Shown one piece after another: positions 1-6,905 of a stretch of 64,000 nt of DNA. The translations under genes and the position numbers were made by a program. The DNA comes from an uncultured Clostridia bacterium (GTDB taxonomy: Bacteria; Bacillota; Clostridia; CAKSNL01; HGM11501). Below the pieces are notes generated by a model, which was not told the DNA's origin, made no database searches, and was given only the letters and a program-made list of their open reading frames with translations. Position 1 is the stretch's first letter, and every line of letters starts with the position of its first letter. Location of the stretch: the NCBI GenBank assembly GCA_934476235.1, contig CAKSNL010000002.1, forward strand, positions 310,001 through 374,000. Direction: 5' to 3'.

Positions 1-191
1 AGGACAACGGCGCCGGATATGCCGAACTTAAAAAAAGGCTTGATGATGTGTGCACGAGTGATTTTGCGGTAAGCGCGCTTAAATCGTATCCGATTAAAAC
101 ACTGCCGTTTAAGCAAAGAGTATTTGCCTACGGAATGAAATACAGGCTTTACTTTTTGTTAAAAATACTTGTTGAGTTAAGAAGCAAATAG
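1..191 (+). CDS. Glycosyltransferase family 2, C-terminal fragment
   Basis: The window opens inside an open frame that runs to a TAG stop at 189-191; its start lies outside. About 62 residues are visible. They end in a basic, aromatic-rich helix (RLYFLLKILVEL) of the kind seen at the membrane-facing C-terminus of small GT2 glycosyltransferases. The next two genes follow at short spacing and are clear GT2 enzymes, so this is probably a third enzyme of the same surface-polysaccharide operon. The family call rests mainly on context, because no catalytic motif is present in the visible part. Confidence 0.5.
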   Translation, partial: DNGAGYAELKKRLDDVCTSDFAVSALKSYPIKTLPFKQRVFAYGMKYRLYFLLKILVELRSK

Positions 192-201
192 GTGATGTAA
201 T

Positions 202-1221
202 ATGTTTTTTTCCGTAATAGTGCCCGTATATAAGGTTGAGAGCTATCTGCCCGGCTGCATAGAGAGTGTTTTGAATCAGACTTTTTCCGATTTTGAACTT
301 ATTCTGGTTGATGACGGTTCACCGGACAGGTGCCCCGGAATTTGCGATGCATATAAAGAAAACGACAGCCGTATAAAGGTGATCCACAAGCAAAACGGAG
401 GTCTTGCAAGCGCAAGAAAAGCCGGAATAAAGATTGCCGAAGGAGATTATGTTTTTAACCTTGATTCGGACGATCTTATAGAAAACGATACGCTGGAGTA
501 TGCGCACAGTGTAATAAAAAACACAAATTGCGAAATTGTATCGTTCGCTTACCGGTGGGTCAAAAACGGCAACACGGTAAGTATAACCGATGACGGTCTT
601 AAAGAAGGGCTTTATAACGGCGGAAAAATTGAAAAATACATTTATCCGAAGCTTTTAATGGACAAAAGCATGAATCATGTTTCATACTATTTGTCGGGCA
701 AAGCGATAAAAAGGGAGCTGCTTTTGCCATGTCAGACAGGCGTGAACGAAAAAATATCGCTGGGAGAGGATTTTTGCTGTGTGGTGCCGTGCTACCTTAA
801 CGCCGAAAGCGTGTTCATAAGCAAAAAGCCGGCGTATTTATATACGGTAAGAGGGGATTCGCTGTCAAAGGAGTTTAACTCGGGACAGATATACCTCATA
901 GAAAACGTTATAAATGAAATAAGAAAAAATGACATGAAAAAAGTGGCTGATTTTGATGAGCAGCTATATAGGTATTCCTGCTTTATGTGCTTTGCCATAT
1001 TGGCATCGGCAGCGGAGGGAAGTCACTTTAAGAATATAGGTGAGCTTGCGCACAATATAGATAACTCGGTTCACAAGGATATGATCGACCGCGCGGAGTT
1101 TGAAAATATTACTTTAAAAAGCAGGATATCTGTATTTCTCATGAAGAGAAAATGCTTTGGCGCGGCGTTTTATTTTCTTTATTTGTGCAAAATCATAAAA
1201 AATATATTTAAAAAGAGGTGA
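202..1221 (+). CDS. Glycosyltransferase family 2 (GT-A fold)
   Basis: A predicted sugar transferase of 339 residues. The N-terminus has the GT2 opening strand (SVIVPVYKVESYL), the LILVDDGSPD nucleotide-sugar segment near residue 35 and a DxD-type metal motif (DSDD) near residue 92. The N-terminal ~110 residues form the GT-A domain; the C-terminal part is variable and ends in a basic hydrophobic stretch that could lie on the membrane. The start ATG is preceded by a weak GGTGATG ribosome site 10 bases after the upstream stop. It most likely adds a sugar to a capsule, exopolysaccharide or teichoic-type polymer. The donor and acceptor cannot be read from sequence. Confidence 0.88.
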   Translation: MFFSVIVPVYKVESYLPGCIESVLNQTFSDFELILVDDGSPDRCPGICDAYKENDSRIKVIHKQNGGLASARKAGIKIAEGDYVFNLDSDDLIENDTLEYAHSVIKNTNCEIVSFAYRWVKNGNTVSITDDGLKEGLYNGGKIEKYIYPKLLMDKSMNHVSYYLSGKAIKRELLLPCQTGVNEKISLGEDFCCVVPCYLNAESVFISKKPAYLYTVRGDSLSKEFNSGQIYLIENVINEIRKNDMKKVADFDEQLYRYSCFMCFAILASAAEGSHFKNIGELAHNIDNSVHKDMIDRAEFENITLKSRISVFLMKRKCFGAAFYFLYLCKIIKNIFKKR

Positions 1222-1230
1222 GAATCCATT

Positions 1231-2295
1231 ATGCCGGAAATATCGGTTATCATGAGCGTATATAACGGCGAAGAATATCTTATTGAAGCGATAGAAAGCA
1301 TAATAAATCAGACCTTTAAGGATTGGGAGCTTATCGTGATAAACGACTGCTCGGCGGACGCCACCGGTGAAATTCTTTCGGAATTTGAGTCAAGGGATAA
1401 AAGAATAAAGGTTTATACCAATGAAGTTAATTTAAGGCTTCCGGCTTCGCTTAATAAGGCTTTATCGTTATGCAGCGGTAAATATATAGCGAGAATGGAC
1501 TCTGATGATATATGCCTTCCCGAAAGATTGGAAAAACAATATCTTTTCATGGAAAAACACCCTGACACGGCATTGTCATCCTGCAGGTTTATGACTTTGA
1601 AAAACGGCGTGTACGCACCGGGCGGTGCCGGAGGGAGATGCGATAATGATGCCCTCTGCGCAATGCTTCTTGTTGCAAATCCGATACTTCATCCCGGAGT
1701 CATTGCGAAGGCAAGTGTAATGAAAAAGTTAAAATATGACGAAACGTTAACCTGCACCGAGGACCTTGAGCTATGGACAAGGATGGCAATGAAAAATGAA
1801 AAAATGCAAATCCTTCCCGAGTACCTTTTAATATACCGGCTTCACGATAAGCAGATTACAAGCACCACATTGGAAAGGCAGTGTACAGAGGTGCTCGCAA
1901 TACAGGAAAAGTACTGTGCGGCGCTTTTAGAGGCAATGAACGGTGAAATGCGGGCCCTTTATATAAGGAGCATATATTTTAAGGAAAATACGGATATACA
2001 TAAATTCTTGCAGTATGCGAAATGGCTGAAAAAGGCGGCGGCGAAGAGCTTTAAAGCCCGGGACATAAATTATGCACTTTTTGAAATCGCAGCCGAATAC
2101 AAAAGGAACGGTGCCAACAAAGCCGACATATTAAAGGCAATGCTCATATTCCCTCCGTACTTTTTAATAAAAGAAACCGTCCGAAGAAAGCGGACGGCAA
2201 AAAGGGACATTGAGAAATGCATAAAGACCGCGTCGGACCTATCTCTTAAAAGAACGGCGGGAACGAATGCGTTTCCGATATTTGAAAAAGGATAA
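1231..2295 (+). CDS. Glycosyltransferase family 2 (GT-A fold)
   Basis: A second GT2 enzyme of 354 residues, starting 9 bases after the previous stop with an AGAGGTGAG ribosome site. It has the opening motif ISVIMSVYNGEEYL, the acidic segment VINDCSAD and the metal motif DSDD near residue 90, followed by the PERLEKQ helix typical of EpsE/WcaA-like transferases. An ED-LW-RM segment near residue 185 matches the usual catalytic-base region of this family. The C-terminal helical part is basic. Being in one operon with two other transferases, it probably builds the same cell-surface glycan. Its substrate is unknown. Confidence 0.88.
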   Translation: MPEISVIMSVYNGEEYLIEAIESIINQTFKDWELIVINDCSADATGEILSEFESRDKRIKVYTNEVNLRLPASLNKALSLCSGKYIARMDSDDICLPERLEKQYLFMEKHPDTALSSCRFMTLKNGVYAPGGAGGRCDNDALCAMLLVANPILHPGVIAKASVMKKLKYDETLTCTEDLELWTRMAMKNEKMQILPEYLLIYRLHDKQITSTTLERQCTEVLAIQEKYCAALLEAMNGEMRALYIRSIYFKENTDIHKFLQYAKWLKKAAAKSFKARDINYALFEIAAEYKRNGANKADILKAMLIFPPYFLIKETVRRKRTAKRDIEKCIKTASDLSLKRTAGTNAFPIFEKG

Positions 2296-2307
2296 AGGTG
2301 CTTTCTG

Positions 2308-3684
2308 ATGACTATTTTTGAACACCCTTATGTTACGGTGGCTATCCTTGCGGCAATTTTTTTCATAATGATACTTACAGGGCTTTATTTTACGGTTAAA
2401 TCGGTAAAAACCGCGGACGGGACGGCAGAAAAAGATTTTTGCGGTATAGGAAAAACAGAGGCTGAGTTTGAAAAAATCAAGGCATCGGGAAAAGGCTGCT
2501 CGGTCATATACATTTCAATATCGCTTGACGGTATGAAAAGACTGTATTCCGAACAGAGGGCTGCTCTGATGTATGAAAATATCGGGAGAATTCTTTTAAT
2601 GCATTTAAGCCTTGACGGTGAGGGGTGCATTTGCCGCTGCGGTAACGAAAATTTTGTCGCGTTAAACCGCCTTGGTTCTAAAGAAACAGAAGCGTGTATT
2701 GACCGCTGCTTTAGAGAGATAAACGAAATCTTTATAAAGCACGGCGCCTTAAATGTTGCCAACATACATTTTGGATACGTATGCACACACTCAAACGACG
2801 TTTCGTTTGATACTGTTTTGGAAAGAGCAAAAAAAGCATTAAGCATAGCCGAGAATAGGGACGTTTTATACTGTCAGTGGGACAATCGGAGCGGCAGAGA
2901 ATTTGAAAGAAAGCTGAAAATAGAAAACAATATTCAAAATGAAATTGACAATAACAGTTTTTTTCTTGAATATCAGCCGATTTTAGACGCCGCTACAAAC
3001 AAAATTATCGGCGCGGAGGTACTGTCAAGACTTAATTCTCCGACCGAGGGAATTTTAAATCCGCGGCTTTTCATCTCAGCGGTAAATGGTGCCGGGTTAA
3101 ACAGAAAATTTGACTATTACATTTTCGAAAAGAATTGCAGGTGGATATCGAACGATAAGGAAAGCCGCGTAAAATACGTATATACGATCAATTTCTCGCG
3201 CTATACTCTGTGCGATGAGAATATGGCTGAAAATGTATTGAGCATCATAAAAAAATATGGTGTGGACTGCTCTTGTATTGCTATAGAAATACTTGAGGAT
3301 AAAAATCTGAATAATGAGGAAAGAGCGGAAATAGTAAAAAACTTAAACCGTCTGGCGGAGAACGGAATTTTAATTCTTTTGGACGATTTCGGGAACGGAA
3401 ACACCGGTTTTGACGATTTAAGGGATTTTGATGTAAGCATCGTGAAAATTGACAAGACCGTAACGCGGAACGCAACGAATTCCAAGGGATTTTTGATACT
3501 CAAAAACATAGTAAGAATCGCTCATGAGCTTGGCTTTAAGGCGCTTTGCGAAGGTATAGAAACAGAGGAGCATAAAAAAGCAGCACTGGATGCCGGCTGT
3601 GACATGTTTCAGGGATATTATTTTCATGAGCCGATGTCGGTTATTCATCTGGAAAAATTGTTAAAAAGCAGCAGCGGTTTGTAA
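2308..3684 (+). CDS. Membrane-anchored degenerate GGDEF plus EAL domain protein
   Basis: A 458-residue c-di-GMP signalling protein. One membrane helix lies at about residues 9-31. It is followed by a GGDEF-like domain whose signature is degraded (GNENF near residue 111), so cyclase activity is unlikely. An EAL phosphodiesterase domain follows from about residue 207 to the end. The residues usually needed for hydrolysis are present: EVL, NFS, EILE, DDFGNG, VKIDK, EGIET and QGYYF. It is therefore probably an active phosphodiesterase that lowers c-di-GMP. It sits 12 bases after the second GT2 gene, which suggests it tunes synthesis or secretion of the surface glycan made by its neighbours. That link is inferred from position only. 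Confidence 0.9.
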   Translation: MTIFEHPYVTVAILAAIFFIMILTGLYFTVKSVKTADGTAEKDFCGIGKTEAEFEKIKASGKGCSVIYISISLDGMKRLYSEQRAALMYENIGRILLMHLSLDGEGCICRCGNENFVALNRLGSKETEACIDRCFREINEIFIKHGALNVANIHFGYVCTHSNDVSFDTVLERAKKALSIAENRDVLYCQWDNRSGREFERKLKIENNIQNEIDNNSFFLEYQPILDAATNKIIGAEVLSRLNSPTEGILNPRLFISAVNGAGLNRKFDYYIFEKNCRWISNDKESRVKYVYTINFSRYTLCDENMAENVLSIIKKYGVDCSCIAIEILEDKNLNNEERAEIVKNLNRLAENGILILLDDFGNGNTGFDDLRDFDVSIVKIDKTVTRNATNSKGFLILKNIVRIAHELGFKALCEGIETEEHKKAALDAGCDMFQGYYFHEPMSVIHLEKLLKSSSGL

Positions 3685-3751
3685 AGGCAAAAATATCTTA
3701 AACTCTAGATAGCAGGGGCATCTGTGGTAAAATGGTTCCCGGGGTGAGAGA

Positions 3752-4585
3752 ATGTTTATCACAGAAGAAAAAATAAAAAAATTCAAAAACGACCTTATTA
3801 AACGCGAAAAAGAGAGAGCGACCGCGGAGAAATACGCCCGCGACGTACGGCTCTTTGCCGGGTACCTTTCCGGGAGAAAGGTGACAAAGGAACTCGCGGT
3901 CAGCTACAAAGAGCGCCTCAAGGCAACCCGCGCACCGGCGAGCGTGAACGCCGCGGTTGCGGGGCTGAACTCATTTTTCGCGTTTTGCGGGCGGCACGAT
4001 TTAAAGCTAAAAAGCCTTAAATTTTCCCGAAGCAGCGTTGCGGATAAGGAGCGGGAGATGACGGCGGCGGAATACAACCGCCTTTTATCCGCCGCGAAGG
4101 AAAAGAGCGAGCGGCTATATCTCCTCATGCAAACAGCGTGCTCCTGCGGACTCAGAGTTTCCGAGATCCGCTTTATCACGTGTGAGTCACTGATGATTCG
4201 CTCCGCGACCGTCGCACTAAAGGGCAGAGTCCGCACGGTGCTGCTCCCGGGCAAGCTCTGCAAAATGCTGATTAAGTACGCCAAGAAAAACAAAATAAAA
4301 AGCGGTCCCGTGTTCATCACAAGAACAGGGAGACCGCTTGACAGGTTCTATATCTGGCGCTCCATGAAGGCGCTTTGCAAAAAGGCGAACGTGTCCGAAA
4401 AGAAGGTTTTTCCGCATAACCTGCGCCATCTTTTTGCGCGGACGTACTACAAAGTGCACAAGGACTTACTGCGCCTTTCGGAGCTTTTGGGTCACGTCAG
4501 CATGAACACCACGCGCATTTATACCGCGGAATCGAGCGACCTTCACCGCGCCCGAATTGAAGTGCTCGGCTTTTTGCGGGAATAA
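3752..4585 (+). CDS. Tyrosine site-specific recombinase (invertase candidate)
   Basis: A 277-residue integrase/Xer-type recombinase. Residues 1-90 form a SAM-like core-binding domain and residues 105-277 the catalytic domain. All catalytic positions can be read: R135 (GLRVSEIR), K157 (LKGR), H222 and R225 (HNLRH), H248 (LLGHVS) and nucleophile Y257 (RIYTAE). It starts at ATG after GGGGTGAGAG. The gene is richer in G+C than the following 3 kb. It ends 10 bases before the first of two inverted recombination-like sites at 4596-4619 and 4889-4912, so it is the obvious candidate to invert the DNA between them. The short length and lack of extra domains fit stand-alone DNA invertases of Clostridia rather than phage integrases. 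Confidence 0.93.
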   Translation: MFITEEKIKKFKNDLIKREKERATAEKYARDVRLFAGYLSGRKVTKELAVSYKERLKATRAPASVNAAVAGLNSFFAFCGRHDLKLKSLKFSRSSVADKEREMTAAEYNRLLSAAKEKSERLYLLMQTACSCGLRVSEIRFITCESLMIRSATVALKGRVRTVLLPGKLCKMLIKYAKKNKIKSGPVFITRTGRPLDRFYIWRSMKALCKKANVSEKKVFPHNLRHLFARTYYKVHKDLLRLSELLGHVSMNTTRIYTAESSDLHRARIEVLGFLRE

Positions 4586-4595
4586 AAATAAAAGA

Positions 4596-4621
4596 ACCAC
4601 ATAACATATATTATGTGGTAC
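4596..4621 (+). repeat. Inverted recombination site, left (IRL)
   Basis: A core site of two 9-bp inverted arms (ACCACATAA and TTATGTGGT, perfect complements) around the 6-bp spacer CATATA at 4605-4610. This is the layout expected of a tyrosine recombinase crossover site. The 26 bp 4596-4621 match the reverse complement of 4887-4912 at 23 of 26 positions, and the spacer is identical in inverted orientation. It lies 10 bases after the recombinase stop codon. Confidence 0.8.
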
Positions 4622-4655
4622 TTTACAACAAAGTTTTCCATTTTCCCCATGGGGT

Positions 4656-4684
4656 ATTATATCACTTAAGGCAAATATTGTCAA
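4656..4684 (-). promoter_or_regulatory. Perfect consensus sigma-A promoter inside the invertible segment
   Basis: On the minus strand TTGACA (4684-4679) and TATAAT (4661-4656) are separated by exactly 17 bp, a 12/12 match to the consensus. Transcription would start near 4649, inside the palindrome CCCCATGGGG (4645-4654), and run left across the recombination site into antisense of the recombinase gene. The palindrome at the start point could be an operator. After inversion this promoter would face the operon at 4942. Confidence 0.8.
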
Positions 4685-4706
4685 CACGATTTACATATTG
4701 AATAAT
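4678..4706 (+). promoter_or_regulatory. Weaker rightward promoter-like pair
   Basis: TTGTCA (4678-4683) and AATAAT (4701-4706) with a 17-bp spacer, each one base from consensus, overlapping the leftward promoter. Anything started here would meet the terminator-like hairpin at 4728-4770, so it is unlikely to feed the operon efficiently in this orientation. Confidence 0.35.
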
Positions 4707-4724
4707 AAATTGTCATTTTTTGCA

Positions 4725-4784
4725 CGATTTTAAGACCAATGGCTTCTTTAATTTGACATTGGTCTTAAAATTGTGTTTTTTTAT
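4725..4784 (+). terminator. Terminator-like hairpin blocking the OFF orientation
   Basis: Arms 4728-4741 and 4757-4770 are perfect 14-bp complements (core AAGACCAATG / CATTGGTCTT) and extend to 17 bp with one mismatch. A T-rich stretch with seven consecutive T residues follows within about 15 bases. In the present orientation it would stop rightward transcription before the operon. Confidence 0.55.
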
Positions 4785-4791
4785 GTGAACA

Positions 4792-4887
4792 AAACCGACA
4801 TTTGCCGGTTTCGTTGCACCGGTTTTACGAAAAACTTGAATATTTTTCGTAAAACGGTCCGAAAAAATCTTTGTTGATTTTTTTCGG
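4792..4887. repeat. Three consecutive short inverted repeats
   Basis: Three hairpins in a row: 4792-4797 with 4806-4811 (AAACCG / CGGTTT); 4818-4834 with 4843-4858 (core TTTTACGAAAAA / TTTTTCGTAAAA, one bulged base); and 4859-4869 with 4876-4887 (CCGAAAAAATC / GATTTTTTTCGG). They fill the DNA between the terminator-like hairpin and the right recombination site. They may add transcriptional insulation or bind the recombinase or an accessory factor. Which of these applies cannot be read from sequence. Confidence 0.6.
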
Positions 4888-4912
4888 TACCACAGAATAT
4901 ATGTTCCGTGGT
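4887..4912 (-). repeat. Inverted recombination site, right (IRR)
   Basis: The partner of the left site. Arms ACCACAGAA (4889-4897) and TTCCGTGGT (4904-4912) flank the spacer TATATG (4898-4903), which is the exact reverse complement of the left spacer CATATA. Identical spacers in opposite orientation are what a tyrosine recombinase needs to invert, rather than delete, the DNA between them. The arms differ from the left site at three positions only. Confidence 0.8.
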
Positions 4913-4941
4913 GAAAATTAATTTTTAGGAGGAAGAGGAAA

Positions 4942-5166
4942 ATGGCAGGGATCTTATTTGTTATATCAATTGTTTATCTTATTATAGCACTTCTCGTGGC
5001 TACAAAGTTTGATGAGATTGCAAGGATGAAGGGACATGATACAGGCTACATGGCATGGGTGTTCTTTACGGGAATATTCGGCATGATAATGGTTGCCGCA
5101 CTTCCTGACAGAGGCGGCAAAGAAGAAAAGGAAACGCCTAAGCCCGAAGAGCTCCCGGAGATTTAA
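4942..5166 (+). CDS. Small membrane protein, first gene of the switch operon
   Basis: A protein of 74 residues with two predicted membrane helices (about residues 2-18 and 34-51). The helices are separated by a short polar loop (KFDEIARMKGHDTGY), and a charged, proline- and glutamate-rich tail follows. The ribosome site AGGAGG lies 8 bases before the ATG. The layout resembles the many short, two-helix hypothetical proteins of Clostridia; no enzymatic motif is visible. It is the first gene after the invertible segment and is followed 10 bases later by the zinc-ribbon protein, so the two are probably made together and may interact in the membrane. Confidence 0.75.
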   Translation: MAGILFVISIVYLIIALLVATKFDEIARMKGHDTGYMAWVFFTGIFGMIMVAALPDRGGKEEKETPKPEELPEI

Positions 5167-5176
5167 GAGGTGCACC

Positions 5177-6895
5177 ATGGGAAGGTTTAATATTGTTTTC
5201 GATTTGGGCAAACCGCTTTACGCGAAGGATACGAAAATCATCATCGAAAAAGCGGTGTTGACAAAGGACAATGAAACGGGAAAAGTTTTCGCACAGATCA
5301 AGATGAAAAATGTGCTTTCAAAAACACTGATTGCCGTTAAAGTAGTGCTGACGGGCTATGATGTTTCGGGAGCAAAACTTGAAGAAAAAGAGTTTTCCTA
5401 TCTTGACCTTGCAGTAAAACAGGGGCGCGAGTTCGGTCAGAAAACACCGGTTGATTTTCAAAACAGCACCGTGCGCTCGTTCGATGTTAAAATCACGGAA
5501 ACGGTGTATTCCGACGGGACAAAACTCACCGGAACGGAGTCGGAATATTACCCCGTGCCGGAGCCGGAGCAGTTATCATCTAAATTATCCAAAGCGGAAA
5601 TTGAACAGTACAAAAAGAGCAATGAAATTCCGAGCGCTGAATGTGTTGTCACGGAATTTTCTGACCTCTGGATCTGCACTTGCGGAGAGATGAACGCAAT
5701 AGACAACGATATTTGTTACTCTTGCGGCGCGTCACGTGAAAACCTTAAGCATACGCTTGATAAAGGCTTGCTTGATGAGGAAGTCAAAGAAGAAATTTAT
5801 AAAGAAGCAACCAGAGAATACAATCCGGAAAACAAGACCTGTATTGAAAAGGCAGTCAAAAGGCTTAAAACAATTGAAGACTACAAGGATTCTAAAGAGC
5901 TGATCGAGAAATATTCACTGGAGTTGGAGAGATTAAATAAAATAATTGGAAAAAAGAAAAAAATCAAAAAAACAATTAAAATTATATTGATAACATATTT
6001 TATGGTTCTTTTGACTATTACAGTTATTTATAAAAAAATAATTGTACCGCAACATGAATTAGATATTGTTGTAAAAATGATAGAGCAAGGAGAGTATACA
6101 AAAGCGAATGAATTATTATCTGAAATAACTTATAGCTTACCAACGAAAAGAAACGCTTACAATTATGTGATTGAAATGTCAGGTAATGGTGAAAACAAGG
6201 GTGCATATTTGTTGCTAGAGCATATTAAATATAAAGATAGTGAAAAAATAAAAACAAAAATCTGGAATGAACATTTTTCTGAAGTAGTAAATATTTCAGA
6301 TGTTGTGTATTTTGGGCACTATCCACAATTCCTTGTTGATGGTACTTTTGCAACTTATGAAGAATCGCCGATAGAATGGAAGGTTGTTGATATTGATAAT
6401 GAAGATAAAAAAGTGCTTTTGTTTAGCAAATATATTCTTGACTTAAAGCCTTATGATGAAAAAAAGACTTCGTATACATGGGAAAACAGCGAACTGCGTA
6501 AATGGCTTAATACCGAATTTTTCGATAATGCATTTAATGCGAGAGAAAAATCATGTATAGATGACAGTTATATAATTAATACATACGATGGTAAAAGTTG
6601 CGGGAATGACACGATTGATAAGGTCTTTCTTTTTGACAACGAAGAAATGTTAAAGTACAATTCAGACTATACGGGATCTTTTATGACGGAGTATGTATTG
6701 GATAAAACATTTGGATACAAAGAGGGTCAAAGGAAGGATTGCTGGACAAGAACACCGGGTTATTGGGGAGTTACAGGAAAATTTAATTTTTGTAAAGATT
6801 TGAGTTATCCTTTTACGGAGTATTGGTATAGTGCTGAGAATGGAGTTTGTCCGGCGATTTGGGTAGTGAACGGATCGGAAATTATCAAAGAGTGA
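5177..6895 (+). CDS. Zinc-ribbon, single-pass membrane protein with C-terminal DUF6273-like domain
   Basis: A 572-residue protein of unknown function. Residues 1-130 look like a beta-rich domain. A zinc ribbon follows near residue 165 (ICTCGEMNAIDNDICYSCG, two CxC/CxxC knuckles). After a charged helical stretch there is one membrane helix at about 268-290, then a helical repeat-like part. The C-terminal ~195 residues contain the features of the DUF6273 family: IEWKVVDID, LLFSKYILDLKPY, TWENSELRKWLN, TRTPG and PAIWV. The ATG follows AAGAGGTG, 10 bases after the upstream stop. The second half, from about 5930, is clearly richer in A+T than the first, as if two parts of different origin were joined. 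Domain names are from memory of the families. Confidence 0.75.
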   Translation: MGRFNIVFDLGKPLYAKDTKIIIEKAVLTKDNETGKVFAQIKMKNVLSKTLIAVKVVLTGYDVSGAKLEEKEFSYLDLAVKQGREFGQKTPVDFQNSTVRSFDVKITETVYSDGTKLTGTESEYYPVPEPEQLSSKLSKAEIEQYKKSNEIPSAECVVTEFSDLWICTCGEMNAIDNDICYSCGASRENLKHTLDKGLLDEEVKEEIYKEATREYNPENKTCIEKAVKRLKTIEDYKDSKELIEKYSLELERLNKIIGKKKKIKKTIKIILITYFMVLLTITVIYKKIIVPQHELDIVVKMIEQGEYTKANELLSEITYSLPTKRNAYNYVIEMSGNGENKGAYLLLEHIKYKDSEKIKTKIWNEHFSEVVNISDVVYFGHYPQFLVDGTFATYEESPIEWKVVDIDNEDKKVLLFSKYILDLKPYDEKKTSYTWENSELRKWLNTEFFDNAFNAREKSCIDDSYIINTYDGKSCGNDTIDKVFLFDNEEMLKYNSDYTGSFMTEYVLDKTFGYKEGQRKDCWTRTPGYWGVTGKFNFCKDLSYPFTEYWYSAENGVCPAIWVVNGSEIIKE

Positions 6896-6905
6896 GGCGA
6901 GAAAT

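Larger units (their letters stand above)
4596..4912. other. Putative invertible promoter segment (phase-variation switch)
   Basis: About 290 bp between crossover spacers 4605-4610 and 4898-4903. It holds a perfect consensus promoter pointing left, a weaker rightward promoter-like pair and a run of four hairpins between these promoters and the right site. Flipping would move the strong promoter to about 4824-4852, pointing right, with its -10 box 89 bases before the start codon at 4942. The hairpins would then lie upstream of the promoter and out of the transcript. In the orientation seen here the downstream operon should be OFF. No protein-coding gene is evident inside. Confidence 0.75.

Noticed and set aside
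3752..4585. Recombinase as part of an integrated phage or conjugative element
   Set aside because: No relaxase, terminase, excisionase, replication gene or flanking direct repeat was seen; the adjacent inverted sites fit an invertase better.
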